NCBI GenBank assembly: GCA_023053685.1
Contig: JALIGW010000001.1
Coordinates: 227,286,934-227,350,933, forward strand
Source of the DNA: Diadophis punctatus similis
Lineage: Eukaryota; Chordata; Lepidosauria; Squamata; Dipsadidae
DNA: 64,000 nucleotides
Direction: 5' to 3'
Shown here: piece after piece, positions 21,166 through 32,660 of the stretch
Position numbering within the stretch: position 1 is the first letter of the stretch
How the letters are laid out: each line of letters starts with the position of its first letter
Made by a program: the position numbers and the translations under genes
Notes under the pieces: generated by a model
Told to the model about the DNA's origin: nothing
What the model saw: only the letters and a program-made list of their open reading frames with translations
Databases searched by the model: none

Positions 21166-22164
21166 GATCATCTAGAAGTAGGCTCAAAATAGTGGCATCA
21201 TTCTTTCACCACTCTCAGCCTTCCTTAAACCTTGGAGAACTTTCCTCCAAAACTGACTAAAATCTTCCTTAGTTTTGTCTTTCTCCTTTCCTCATTTTCT
21301 TTCTGTCTAGCAATCTAGCAACAGGGGGCAATCACATGTCTCCAAGCCTTCTTCTTCCCTATGAACCTTTCTTGACTTTCCCTCCAATGCCAATTAACTT
21401 GACCACAGCCAGCTGCCTTCAGCAATCCTTACTCAAGCTGCTTGTGGAAAAAGAAGCAATACCACGAAAGGTCTACTTACCTGCATCCAAGCAGAAGACT
21501 GAGGTGGTTCTTCTCCAATCACTCTCCGAATGCTTGGAATAGGGGCAAGGATAAGACTTGGGCAGAAGTAGCAGCACTGGACTTTCCTCTAGCCTTTACT
21601 AACTAGTGATTTCTTGGACAGTAAGCCAGGCCTTGAATTCTGCCTATTTCTCTGCAAGATTTTTCACTTCTGGCAATGCCTTAACAGGACTGATGTGTTG
21701 ATTGGCAAAGTGGCTTGATCTCTAATTAAACTTTCAAGAAGAGGAGGAGGAGGAAGGAGGAGTTATGCTTTTTCCCTATTGATAGGGAAAAGCCAAGTTG
21801 CCTAATTAAGAAGCTGGTTAAATGCTGCTATTAAGCTGATAATGTATTTTTCTTGGGAAAATAAATTTGAGGAGGGAATAACTTATGTGTCTTAACAATA
21901 CCATATTTCCAGCTAAATATCATTAGATTTTTAGCAATATTGAGTTGTGATGGACTTTGTTCTATTTGTTTTGTTTTTTGTTATATCATTTCCGTATTTC
22001 TGCCAGGACTGAAACTAGGGTAGAAAATTACAATAAAATATAGTATGACAAGTTATCCATCTCTGCCCAAGAGCTCCGCTTCATCATGTCATTACTAGCC
22101 TTTTGCCACAATCTTTTCCTTTCTTTTCCCTCCCAGCCTTTTTCAACAGTAAAAAGTAAGACTA
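21166..22164. other. Putative intron; one isolated strong minus-strand donor
   Basis: A consensus donor ATGCAG|GTAAGT sits at the 21480/21481 boundary on the minus strand with an open frame before it (VIGEEPPQSSAWMQ). No convincing acceptor in compatible phase was found. Otherwise unrecognised. Confidence 0.3.
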
Positions 22165-22179
22165 CCTTCAGGTTGCATG

Positions 22180-22360
22180 TAATGGTTGGTGATTCATGGA
22201 CACGTCTGTTTCTTGACAAGATTATAGAAATAGTTTGCCATTGCCCTTTCGGAGGTAAGTTTTTGAATTTCCAGTCTAGCCTACATCCCCGGGGCTCTCC
22301 CATCTAATACTAACCAGGAACGACACTGCTTAGCTTTCACATGCAGATAAGGTGAGACAG
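22180..22360 (-). mobile_element. 5S rRNA-derived SINE (minus)
   Basis: On the minus strand, GAAAGCTAAGCAGTGTCG, CCTGGTTAGTATTAGATGGG and AGAGCCCC follow the 3' half of 5S rRNA, which includes the internal pol III promoter. The body then continues to GGCAATGGCAAACTATTTCT as in family A SINEs. Such 5S-headed SINEs are known from squamates. Confidence 0.85.
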
Positions 22361-22558
22361 TTGTTGCTACTGCTGGATATTTATACATTTCTCCAACAGG
22401 AATTGACTCCATTCATCTGAAGGTCAATCTGTTTCTTCTATTGCTCTGAGTACTGAGTAGTTCTCAACAAGATTTTTGATTTTCCTTCCTTACTGCACAA
22501 ATGAATCACAACCAAATGAGTCCACCTGCAATTTATCTCTCTCTCCCCCCTCTATCTA

Positions 22559-22737
<179 letters not shown>

Positions 22738-23009
22738 CAATGGTCCCCAACCTTTGTGGCTTGGTGGCCTGGAAGTGGGGAGAGAGCAGAACCGGGCCAC
22801 GTGACGTGAGCTGAGCTCAACTTGTGTGAGCGGTGGGCCGGCATGCATGTGTATGCATGCATAGCTCAACTTGCATAAGTTGAGCTGCATGTGTATGCAC
22901 GTGTGCCGGCCTGCTGCTTGCACAAATCAAGCTGTGCACGCATGTGCACATTAGCCCATCACTCGCAGGGCCCAGTTCTGAATAGGCCATGGCCGGGTTG
23001 GGGACCCCG
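22738..23009. mobile_element. Non-autonomous hAT element inserted in a microsatellite
   Basis: CAATGGTCCCCAACCTTTG and GGTTGGGGACCCCG are inverted ends. The flanking 8-bp duplication ATCTATCT (22730-22737, 23010-23017) is made of microsatellite units. Interior 272 bp, non-coding, with TGCATGTGTATGCATG-type alternating motifs. Confidence 0.85.
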
Positions 23010-23024
23010 ATCTATCTTCTATCA

Positions 23025-23099
<75 letters not shown>

Positions 23100-23100
23100 C
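23025..23100. repeat. CTGT microsatellite, second array
   Basis: About 18 CTGT units with one CCGT variant near the end. Confidence 0.95.
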
Positions 23101-23719
23101 GTCATCTCCTTATTTGGATCCTGATGAATGAGAAATGCCCAGTATTTATTTTTGCCACTTCATGTCTTAATATTTTCCTCTTTCTCTTCCATTGCTTACT
23201 GTTTCACTCTTCCGTTTTAGCATTTGACAGAATGTATACATTTGCATTCCATTAGATGAATAAGGGATTTGTAGCATGATAGCATAAACCAGTTGGTTCC
23301 CAATGCTCAAATTACTTGTTTAACTAAAGGTAAAATTGTGAAACTATATTCCTTTACATGTTTGAACTTGACTTCATAAATAATTGTCATATTTTTTCCT
23401 GACAAATAGAATTCTCTTTCCAAATATAATATTTTTTCTACAATTGTTATATTAATTAAAAACATGCTCAGGAAGGAGATATATTTGATAGGCAAGCTTC
23501 ACTATTGACTCAATCCCTTCCTAGAAGCAGACACTGGGTTTCTTCCAAAATTTCGTTAGCCAACCTTTATTTATGCAACAGCAGTTTTTCTCATCCTTTT
23601 AGAATTGCTCTGGGATGAGTAAAACTTCAAATTTCTAGAACATGTTTTGGGAGCAAAGGTTTGGATAAAAAGTTAATAGATGGTTTGATAGTACTGGATT
23701 AAAGTAGCACATTAGAGAT

Positions 23720-23720
23720 T

Positions 23721-23813
<93 letters not shown>
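23720..23813. repeat. GT then CTGT microsatellite
   Basis: About 21 GT units grade into about 12 CTGT units. Confidence 0.95.
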
Positions 23814-24453
23814 TCTGTAGAAACCTTTGACTCTAGAGACCTGGAGACGGTGGACACATCTGTCATTTTGACAGCATGTCTTAAGTATTCTTAAGCACAA
23901 TTCCAGATGTGCAATGGTTGCCACTGGAAGTGCTATTTACTAAGTATCTTCCATATTGGGTGAGATCAATCATCAAACATATATTGACAAGAAGGTAAAA
24001 TGTTGAAGTAAAAAATGACAATAAAAAATGACAATAAAAATGACAATAAAAATCTTATCTAAAAATATGTAGCAAAGAACCATATACACATATGCTTGAA
24101 AAAGGTTAAACAACAGATGCTAGGAAGAAAAAAAAGAGCAGTGATTAAGGTACTGGACGTGGATCAAGGAAAACTGTGTTCATTAATTATTATTTTTTTA
24201 ATATTACAAGTTCAGGCAGGATAGGGAGCCAAAGATATCACAAGAAGGATCCTAGATAGATTTCATAAGCAGTTAGTATTCTACAGGACATTTCAATCCA
24301 TTTGAAAGCTATTTCTCCTCCAAACAAAATCAGAAATTGATGAAAGAAAGAAATCATAATTAATATATTATTTAATGATTTAAAAATAAAATTGAAATAA
24401 GAGAATGCATACAGACAGACATTATTTGTTAGGTAAAGCCTTCTGGCTCCTAC

Positions 24454-24615
24454 CTCAAAGCTCTCACATGCTAATTTCCTCTCTTCATCCAGGGAAATGT
24501 CAGACTCAGTATCATTTTCATCATCTAACTTTACTCCCAGGGCCTTTATTTTCTGCCGCAAAGTATTGATGTGCAAATTCAAGTTTGTGAGTTCATTTTT
24601 CAGCTGGTCTATCTC
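24454..24615 (-). CDS. Coiled-coil exon of unrecognised minus-strand gene
   Basis: A 162-bp exon, phase 0 to 0 (54 codons), acceptor TTTTTGAATAG|GAG, donor TTTGAG|GTAGGA. It reads EIDQLKNELTNLNLHINTLR, QKIKALGVKLDDENDTESD and ISLDEERKLACESFE. Leucine and isoleucine spacing (I..L...L..L...I..L...I..L) fits a heptad coiled coil followed by an acidic break. It directly continues the helix started in the exon at 25152-25071, 455 bp upstream. This is one of the firmest exons in the window. Confidence 0.8.
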
Positions 24616-24720
24616 CTATTCAAAAAGACAGACCAAAGCAAATGAGAACATGTGGACATTGATCAAAACGTTAAAATCAAAATATTCTGCAATACTGTAC
24701 TGTAGTGATTAAGGTTGAGG

Positions 24721-24850
24721 GAGCCATTTCAGTGTAGTGGTTAAGGCACCAGGGTAAAAACCAGGTGACTGTGAATACTAGTTCCACTTTTGGTATGAAA
24801 AATGGCTGGGTGACTTTGGTCCAGTCACTCTCTCCCAGCCCTAAATGTCA
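24721..24850 (+). mobile_element. tRNA-derived SINE, family A (plus)
   Basis: Head GTGTAGTGGTTAAGGCACC, then AACCAGGTGACTGTGAATAC near the box B position, then GGCTGGGTGACTTTGG and CCAGTCACTCTCTC. It lies in the intron between the exons at 25152-25071 and 24615-24454. Confidence 0.82.
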
Positions 24851-25070
24851 GACACAGGCAATAAGCTGTTGCAACAAATAGATTAACACTTAATTGACCC
24901 CAAAACAAAGCAGATCCTGCACGGGTGTGAAAATGTTAGGAAACTTTTTTTTTTAAAAAAGTGTAATGTGCTGAACTCGGATCAAGGAAACCTGTGTTCA
25001 AATTCCCATTCAAAGTACAGCTATATCATGGTATCAATCTTCAGGCAAATATTGCTGGATGCTCATTTAC

Positions 25071-25152
25071 CTGTGCACAATCCTCCTTAACAGTTTTCAG
25101 GTCAGCGTTCAATTGATCTACTTCTTTTTGAAGGGCTTCTTCATTAGGGCTC
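25071..25152 (-). CDS. Coiled-coil exon of unrecognised minus-strand gene
   Basis: An 82-bp exon, phase 2 in and 0 out. Acceptor TATATATTTTAG|G, donor GCACAG|GTAAAT. Reads SPNEEALQKEVDQLNADLKT then VKEDCAQ. Hydrophobic positions (L, V, L, L, V) follow a heptad pattern that runs straight into the next exon. The first base completes a lysine codon begun in the exon at 31765-31580. Confidence 0.78.
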
Positions 25153-27060
25153 CTAAAATATATATATATATTTCTTTATACAACTATTCTGGAATTAAAA
25201 AAAACATTTTTTTTGCTTAACATAAAATTAGCCATTTCACTTGTTCTTTGGTCTGTTCTTGGTAACACAGACACTAAAACTTCTTGGTAATTTCCAAATA
25301 TGTCCAACAATTGCTATTGCTCTCAAGGGAGATAAACCAGATGTGTATGTGGTTCCACACATCTGGAGGGCACTAAAATAGAGAGAGTGCCATGAAATCA
25401 TTTTTTACTCCAAGCAATCACATAGCCATTTATCCCTTGAGGTCTTCCAACACTGCTCTCATCACCATTATAGCTAACACAGAGAATATATTTATAAAGA
25501 AGGTCCGTTAGAAATTGAATAACCAGCTGGAGAAAGATGTTCTATCCTATAAATATGATTTCCCCTGGATTCTGAGGCCTGGAAGGATCATGGAAGCCGA
25601 GATTAAGTGGATCCATTATATTAACAATCCAGAGATGTTGTTTCTGGTGAAGAAATGATTGGTTTTTAATCCACTAGGAGGGTAGGAAATGAAACATAAG
25701 ATTTGAATGCTGGACTAATTATGGGCTGATCCATACTTCCTGTTTGCACAAGGATAGGCCACCTACAGCTTTAGGTGGTAGGAATGGATGGTTTTTTAAA
25801 ATATATATATTTATATAAATATTTTATACAAAATATGTTTTTAATTTATTTTATTTCATGTTACCAGACCGCCCTTCCCCCTCAAGCCTCAGCCTGAGAC
25901 TGTTAAGAAGGCAAACTCCACCAGAGTTTTATTGCTCCACATTAAAAAAAAATTATCTCCCTTTCCCTGACATCTTGCTGGTACAAGCCAGATGGGCTTC
26001 ATTCATCTTGCACAAATCCCTTGATTCCAGTTGGCTGGTGTGTGCTGTGGCAGGCACACTGGCACGCCCACTCTCTACTTTTGAGCTATCTCATACTGTT
26101 TGCCATGAAAAGCTAGACCTTGAGCTTATTCTCCACTGGTTCAGTAGAAGAGAAAAGCTGGGCATCTTTTTGTTTATTTCCCCCCCCCCCCAACAGACTC
26201 AGCATGGAACGAGGGCCATTTGTTTTGGTGGCCACTGTTGGTTTTTTTAGCTGCTTGAAATCAACAAGAGTTCTGCCCAATTTTCTCTTCCATTCCAATG
26301 GACAAGGAGAACTGTAAAACAGTGTATGTTTATCACCAGTAAGTAGTTAGGGGACCTGTCCACAGAAGGGAAAGCAATCTGTTGCTTTCCTGCTGTTGTT
26401 GGGAGGGGAAAAAGCAGCAGGAGAATCCATCAATCAAGGTCTGTGTTAACAGCAGTTTAACCAGAAGGCTTTGCCTTCACTGTGGCCAAAATGGAGACAG
26501 GTTTAAGCAAGCTTCGTTGTCACCTGTTGATGCAGAGGAAATGGGGACTTGAAGGCTACAGTGTGGAAAAGTTCTCTTATCCATATCGACATGTCTTTGA
26601 GGCTTGTAGTTGGCCCTTCCTGTTTGTCTGCTCTAGTTACAGCTTTGCTAACATCTGTAATAAAACTACTTCATCAAAGAATGTCCATAGACGTCACCTA
26701 CTTCATCATAGACATACATCCTTGAATCATTTCCTTCTAGCTTCCTTGGGTGAAGCTCAACGTTCTCAGGGATCACGCATATGTCTGAATGCCTGTGAAC
26801 CGATTGGGGGAAGGGAAACCACAAGAGTTTGTGTAACCCATGCAGAGATACTCTTCCAATATTTTTTTTAAAAAAAGACTGAGTATGGGAGGATAGAGAA
26901 CAGCCAATGGCGAAGTCAGTGCCATAGCCCACATCACCCGGGTGGCTCCTGATTTGTATCACTAAAATAGGTGCAAACACTGAGCTGAACTCCACGTTTG
27001 AGCCCGCAAAGGGGTCCTTCTGGTCCTTTTGGATCTGGCACAGCTTTTTTATAGGTTAAA
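25153..27060. other. Putative intron, no element recognised
   Basis: About 1.9 kb with AT microsatellite (25795-25835) and a C run (26181-26192). The plus-strand open frames at 25858-26250 and 26482-26871 have no start context, splice sites or recognisable domain. Confidence 0.35.
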
Positions 27061-27137
27061 TAAGGTGGAAACCATCCTCGTTGCTCTCCTCTGCAGTCCC
27101 TGAAAAACATGCCATGAAATTATGGGACCCTCCAGAG

Positions 27138-27231
27138 CATGGTTTCTCCATCTCAGCAATTTTAAGACTGCTGGGGAATTCTGGGAGTTGAAGTTCACAC
27201 ATTTTAAAGTTGCTGAGATGGAGTAATCCTG
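27138..27231. mobile_element. Foldback hAT MITE (diverged)
   Basis: The arm CTCAGCAATTTTAAGACTG is repeated inverted as ATTTTAAAGTTGCTGAG around a GGGAATTCTGGGAG centre. Flanks CTCCAGAG and TTCTAGAG match at six of eight bases. A short CR1 phrase (CTCGTTGCTCTCCTCTGCAG) lies just upstream at 27078-27098. Confidence 0.7.
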
Positions 27232-27398
27232 TTCTAGAGAATCCAGGAGATCTACTGGAGTGACAAAGGGAAGGGGAAATATAGACCAAGCTTGATTTCC
27301 CTTTACCCCAGAAGTAGCAATCTGCAGACAATGAAAGTCCAAAATGCAACCAAGAATTGAAATCACTAAAAAGATACATTGCAAATTAGGATTAGCAA

Positions 27399-27495
27399 TT
27401 GAGAGCTAGTGTAAATGTTAAGGCATTGGACTTAGGCTGGAGAAAATGAGGTTTAAGTCCCAGTTCCATAACTGAGATAATCTGGTAACTTTCTA
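27399..27495 (+). mobile_element. Degenerate family A SINE head
   Basis: GAGAGCTAGTGTAAATGTTAAGG followed by a GGTTTAAGTCCCAGTTCC box B-like stretch. Confidence 0.55.
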
Positions 27496-27519
27496 TTCTA
27501 TTCAAGCTGTTAGGCCAAG

Positions 27520-27671
<152 letters not shown>

Positions 27672-27900
27672 AGACTTATATACCGCCTCAAAGTGCAAGA
27701 ACTCTCTAAGCGGTTTACACCATTAAGCAATGTATATTTATATTGCCCCCAACAATCTGGGTCCTCATTTTACCCACCTCGGAAGGATGGAAGGCTGAGT
27801 CAACCTTGAGCTGGTGAGATTTGAACAGCTGAACTGCTGATCACAGTCAGCTAAAGTGGCCTGCAGTTCTGCACTCTAACTGCTGCACCACCTCGGCTCT
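27672..27900 (-). mobile_element. tRNA-derived SINE, family B (minus)
   Basis: On the minus strand, AGAGCCGAGGTGGTGCAGCA leads to CTCAAGGTTGACTCAGCC, GGTAAAATGAGGACCCAG and CCGCTTAGAGAG, then the TATC/TTTA tail. Confidence 0.88.
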
Positions 27901-27902
27901 TT

Positions 27903-30588
27903 CACAAAATTTCACAAAATTGTTCTGGGAATAACATTACAGGAAACCCTGGCAAGCCCTCTTCAGAAGAGGCAACATAAATAAAACACCGTAAGCAAAT
28001 GGTAGCTTTCAAGAAAACAGGATCTAGCTTCTTTACACTCAATATTTCCTTTATCCCAGTAACATATAAGCATTTTGGGATCTCACTCCTTCATTACAAC
28101 ATTGTATAGCCTAGATATAGTTGGACTAAGAATTTTGTGGTTTATTTATAGGAATAACTTTGCCCAGTTCATAGGCAGCACTGATTTATAGACCTATATA
28201 ACGTATCACATCTGAAGTTCAAATTCTCAGAAGTAATAGGGATAAGCCATTAGTTGCAGGTTGATCCTACATTATTTTCTCAGTAAAGGAAAGCTCTGCT
28301 CTTGTGAACGTGTTGGAGAATTTCTCCTCCTCCTGGAATACATTCTGGAATTTTAGTGGGTAAAATCGAACATGTATTATGCCTAGGTTTAGATAACTGC
28401 TCTCGACTCCTTATGGGAGTCTGAAAATAAAGATGTTTTGTTTAAAAAGGACAAAGCTGTAATTATCACCATTAAATCAACGAAGGCACTACTGCTTCAG
28501 AAACAAATTGTAATATTCAGTGGGGCTTACTGCTAGAACAATGTCACTTCAAACTTCACTGAGGTTCTTTCCAAATCTCCGAATGAGCATAATAATAAAT
28601 AATCCTTTATAAATAATTAAGGATTCTCTCCAGTTCAAGCTATATTTGACAAGGCCAGACTTCTTTGCCTGAATTACATACAATGCGAAGAGATACCCAT
28701 TTTTAAACCAAAAGAAATATATTAGCAAAAGAAACAGAATGCAAATTAAATCCACTGTTTTGCTACGGATAGCCTAGCCAATAGAGATGGACTACTGTGA
28801 GTTTTAATTGTTATATATAAATGGCAACTGTTTTCTGAGGCTCATTGGACAATGACAGCAGACACAGGACCACAAGGCTGCTACAAATTGTACCCCTAGA
28901 AAGTATGGAGTATTTTTTTTATGTATGTACACTATCAATATCTCAGTTCTTCCTCTTCTGCCACGTTGTTTTGTACAGAACAGTTTTCTTCATCCTCTTG
29001 TTTCCTGCCTTCTGTCATGAAGGTTTCTTCTCCCTCATGCCTGTAGACTTTCAAGAGAAAGTCTTCAAGATTATGTCTGGGCTCAGAGCAGATTTTGACA
29101 CAACACAAATGTTGGTGGAAATAAATACAGTGCACAGGTATACCCCATGTACATTTGTCTTATCTCTTCAACAGTTCCATCTCATCCAAAAAGAATTCCA
29201 CATCTCACAAAAGTTTTTCTACTGTGGAAGATGTGTAGTCATTCTAATAGATAACATCTATTTTGTGTATTCTTTTCAAAGAAAGAAAACACAGAGCTCT
29301 TCAGTCAACTGGTTTCTTATACTGCTAACAGTGATAACTCTCCCCTTTAAACCGTGTGCTGTTGTGGTACAACAGTCATTGTCTGTGGTAACTACATGCA
29401 TTAATCATGCTTGCTTGATGGCCAACGGTGATCAGCTCGTATCCACTTGAGATGTCATTCATGTACTTTTGTTTAGAATGGTGAAAGCTCTGAATAACAA
29501 TTATATGCTAAACAGTTACTTGTGACGCATAAAGGTGAGGGGGGGAATTAAAATTGAATACTGATGAGCATGTCACATTAATAAAAAATAATGCTTTCTG
29601 AGAGGCTCCGAAACCTTGTTCAGGTACTGATTATGGTTTGCTTCTTTGTGACATCAGCTCTGCAAGATTAATGTCATCTCTTGCAGGATTTTTTGCAATA
29701 CGCTGTAGCCCCAAGGCTGCATAAAATCTTACTTAGCTGCCAGATCTAAAATGTATAACTTAGAACCAAGTCTTAAGTGGCATTTGAGAAAGGCAAGCAC
29801 ATTAATCGTACTAGAAGGCCAAGCCAGAATATTTTACCAAATCATTTTCCAGAATCAATCTGTTAGGCAATAGATAAAAAATTATTTACACATTCGCTGT
29901 TTGAAAAATTAGAAATCTTCTCTTACAGTGTACGTTCTATTGTTGCATGCATCACAATTATTCAATTTGCCTAAATATAACACAAATATATTATGGGATG
30001 GATGGATACACACACACATATGGTATATATGAATGAAATGGGTTTTTTTCTGCAAATAGCATCCTCATTGCTTTTGTAAAGAGTCATATGTAATGACAAC
30101 CGTACAGAAAGCTAAAGTTCTCTGTAGCAGAAACGTAACCGTGTTTATCACCCATTTTTTTCAGTAGGTCAAACATTTATCAAAATCCTAACAAATGGGA
30201 CATACTCGTCTGAGCTGGACAAACTTTCTACATCTAAGTATTCCCACTGAGTAGGAATAATTAGGAATTTCAAGGAAGGATTTTTCTCCAGAAGTCATTC
30301 TTCTGATTCACCTAGTGCAGCCATCTCCAAACGTATCCTCCAGATATATTCAATTCCCCAGCCTGCACATCTCTAATATCAATTGTTAGGACTAGTTGTG
30401 AAGAGGAGACTGTGCCCATGGAAGTTTCCCCTCCCCCCCAAGATACCTAGGTGACTACTATGTGAAACAAAATTAAAGGAGACAGGCCAGAGATAAGCTA
30501 TGTAAGCATTTTTATGCTTTTGGATAACTTCTATAGGGAGAAAGTTCACAAGGCACAGAGGCCAGCCCTGCTCCCTGCTGTTGACATG
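27903..30588. other. Putative intron; contains a 606-nt open frame
   Basis: Plus-strand frame 28845-29450 (201 codons) is open but hydrophobic (FF, LL and VV runs) with no recognised domain. On the minus strand 29090-28935 reads HNLEDFLLKVYRHEGEETF and then a stop. Its phase does not fit the neighbouring exons. No repeat recognised. Confidence 0.3.
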
Positions 30589-30596
30589 GTGCAGAT

Positions 30597-30938
30597 CAGG
30601 GGCAGGTTGCTCTTACCTGCCTACCAATGCGCTACGTGTGCATCATCACATTTTGCGTGCGTGCGTGCCCGCTACGCGCACACGTCCCCTCGCACAATTT
30701 TGCTTCCATGCATGCGCGAAAGCAAAAAATCACCGAAATCTCACATGCACGTCCCCTCACGAGATTTTGCTTCCGCGCATGCGCAGGAAGCAAAAAAAGG
30801 CCAAAAATTCAGGAAAAAAGATGGTGCCGTGCGACGGACTGGCGAAGACGGTACCGGAGCCGTCGCACGCAAATTGCGCAATTGGCGGGCTGCTACCGGG
30901 ACAACAGAGGGGACCGCACCAGTAGGAACCCACCACTG
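30597..30938. mobile_element. hAT MITE of the 'GTGGGTT' family, copy 4
   Basis: Ends CAGGGGCAGGTTGCTC and TAGGAACCCACCACTG. Perfect 8-bp duplications GTGCAGAT (30589-30596, 30939-30946). Contains an exact GCGCATGCGC palindrome at 30775-30784. Confidence 0.93.
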
Positions 30939-31083
30939 GTGCAGATACAAACAATTCAAGCAGCATTTTATGACACAATGTCACTTCCCCTGGGCCCAGC
31001 CTTACATCATCACCACTCTGTAATTCCCACCCCCATCACTACTGCCCTTGATAATGACAGTGACATGGTTTTCTGGTAATCTA

Positions 31084-31489
31084 CACAAGCAGTCCTCAAC
31101 TTACAACCATTTATTTAGTGGCCATTTGAGGTTACAACAGCAGTGAAAAAAGTTACTTATGACCGTTTTCACACTCATGACCTTATGATGATGCAACATC
31201 CCATGGTCATGTGATCAAAATTTGGGCTCTTGACAACTGGCATTTATGATCATTGTACTATCCTGGGAGGTCGCCATTTGTGACCTTCCTAGCTGGCTTC
31301 CGACAAGCAAAGTCAATGAGGGGAGCCAGATTCACTTAACAACCGCATGATTCCCTTAACATCTGCAGCAATTCACTTAACAACTGTGGCAAAAAAGGTC
31401 ATAAAATAGTGCGACGCCCACTTAATAATTGCCTTGCTTAGCAACAGAAATTTTGGGATCAACTGTGGTCGTAAGATAAGGACTACCTG
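31084..31489. mobile_element. Tigger-like MITE, copy 3
   Basis: The right end GGTCGTAAGATAAGGACTAC and the interior (CACTTAACAACTG, GTGATCAAAATTTGGG) match copy 1. The left end is AGCAGTCCTCAACTTACAAC. It lies 90 bp from the exon at 31765-31580, in its downstream intron. Confidence 0.85.
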
Positions 31490-31579
31490 TAATTCTGCAA
31501 GACAAGTTTTCATGCAGGTCTGTGCTTTGGAACTGGACAAAGTCCAGGTTTTAGGAAAGCTCAACCTTCTGTAACTCAC

Positions 31580-31765
31580 TTCTTCCCCAGTCCTTTATGT
31601 TTTGACTTCACAAGCTCCTGTAAAATGTAACTCAGTCGGTCATCTGGATACTTTTGGGCAGCATTCTTCAATCCTTGAATTTCAAGATCCTTCTGATGCA
31701 GCAAAAGAACCAGCGAACGATAGTTTTCCAGCAATTTGGAATCCTGAAGCAGAAAACTGGATTCC
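31580..31765 (-). CDS. Coiled-coil exon of unrecognised minus-strand gene
   Basis: A 186-bp exon, phase 2 in and 2 out. Acceptor CTTTCCTTAACAG|G, donor AAGAA|GTGAGT. Reads ESSFLLQDSKLLENYRSLVL, LLHQKDLEIQGLKNAAQKYP and DDRLSYILQELVKSKHKGLG. It is predicted helical with heptad leucines, then a basic end. Its first base completes a lysine codon from the exon at 35555-35346, and its last two bases pair with the next exon's G, also giving lysine. This consistency over three junctions is strong evidence for a real gene. Confidence 0.8.
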
Positions 31766-32219
31766 CTGTTAAGGAAAGAAAGCCCAATGGTTATCATGCT
31801 GCCACCCTCAAGGGGGAGCTCTTTGGCTTAGGAGTAGGATAGCTAATCACTTGTCAGAATAAAAATAGATAATAGGGTATTGCTGCATCAAATAATTGGA
31901 AGGAGCATGAAGGGACATTCCTCCTCGTTCATAAACCACGGGCTCTTCTTGCAGACAGGTGGCCATATCCTTTCTCTGAGTAGATGCTAGTGGCAAGGCT
32001 AATTCAAAACATCCTGATGCCCCAGGAAGGATTTATTATATTACAAATCCAGGACAAGAGAACACCGTCATCTCCAGCATACTGTAGGTGTGCCATTCTC
32101 CACCATCTTTAAACATTTATGACCAATTTTACCAAATGGCAGTTCATTGCCTGAAGCCAATGATCATTTCCCCTGCATCATCTCTAGTCCAGAATGTTTG
32201 AGGGTATGATTAATGCATA
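31766..32219. other. Putative intron, nothing recognised
   Basis: No repeat family or second coding signal seen. Confidence 0.35.
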
Positions 32220-32660
32220 CCGTATTTTTCGGACTATAAGACGCACCTTAGTTTTGGGGGAGGAAAATAAGAAAAAAGCTGATTGGAGTGTGGATGGCCT
32301 CCCTGAATACCCTCAATCTGCTGTTCCCAGAGGTGAACTTTAGCAACAGGTTCGTTGGTTGTGAGCTCTGTGCCTTGCTTTCTCAGCCTGTGAAACCTCC
32401 GTTTCAGAGGTATTTTTCCAGCCTGTGAAAACTCCGTTTCAGAGGCTTTTTTCCAGCCTCTGAAACCTCCATTGTAGCCCCGCTCAGCCTCAAACGGAGG
32501 TTTCAGAGGCTGAAAAAAAAGCCTGTCACAGGCTGTTTTCAACCTCTGAAACCTCTGTTTGAGAGGCTGGGTGGGGCTACATTTGGTGTATAAGATGCAC
32601 CCAAATTTTCACCCTCTTTTAGGGGGGGAAAAGGTGCGTCTTATACTTCGAAAAATACGG
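32220..32660. mobile_element. MITE with CCGTATTTTTCGG termini, copy 2
   Basis: CCGTATTTTTCGGACTATAA and the inverse end CTTCGAAAAATACGG, with inner AAGACGCACC mirrored. Flanks are ATA on both sides, so TA or ATA is the likely target duplication. The interior has internal repeats of a CTGTGAAACTCCGTTTCAGAG type and differs from the copy at 581. Confidence 0.85.

Noticed and set aside
21481..21576. Exon before the strong minus-strand donor at 21481
   Set aside because: No acceptor with a pyrimidine tract gives a phase that fits the 24.45-kb and 8.6-kb exons.
22280..22360. Genuine 5S rRNA gene
   Set aside because: Only the 3' half resembles 5S, with many changes, and it leads into a SINE body.
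28935..29090. Minus-strand frame HNLEDFLLKVYRHEGEETF as an exon between 31.6 and 25.1 kb
   Set aside because: The neighbouring exons need phase 2 on both sides. This frame is open only in phase 0 and ends in a stop.
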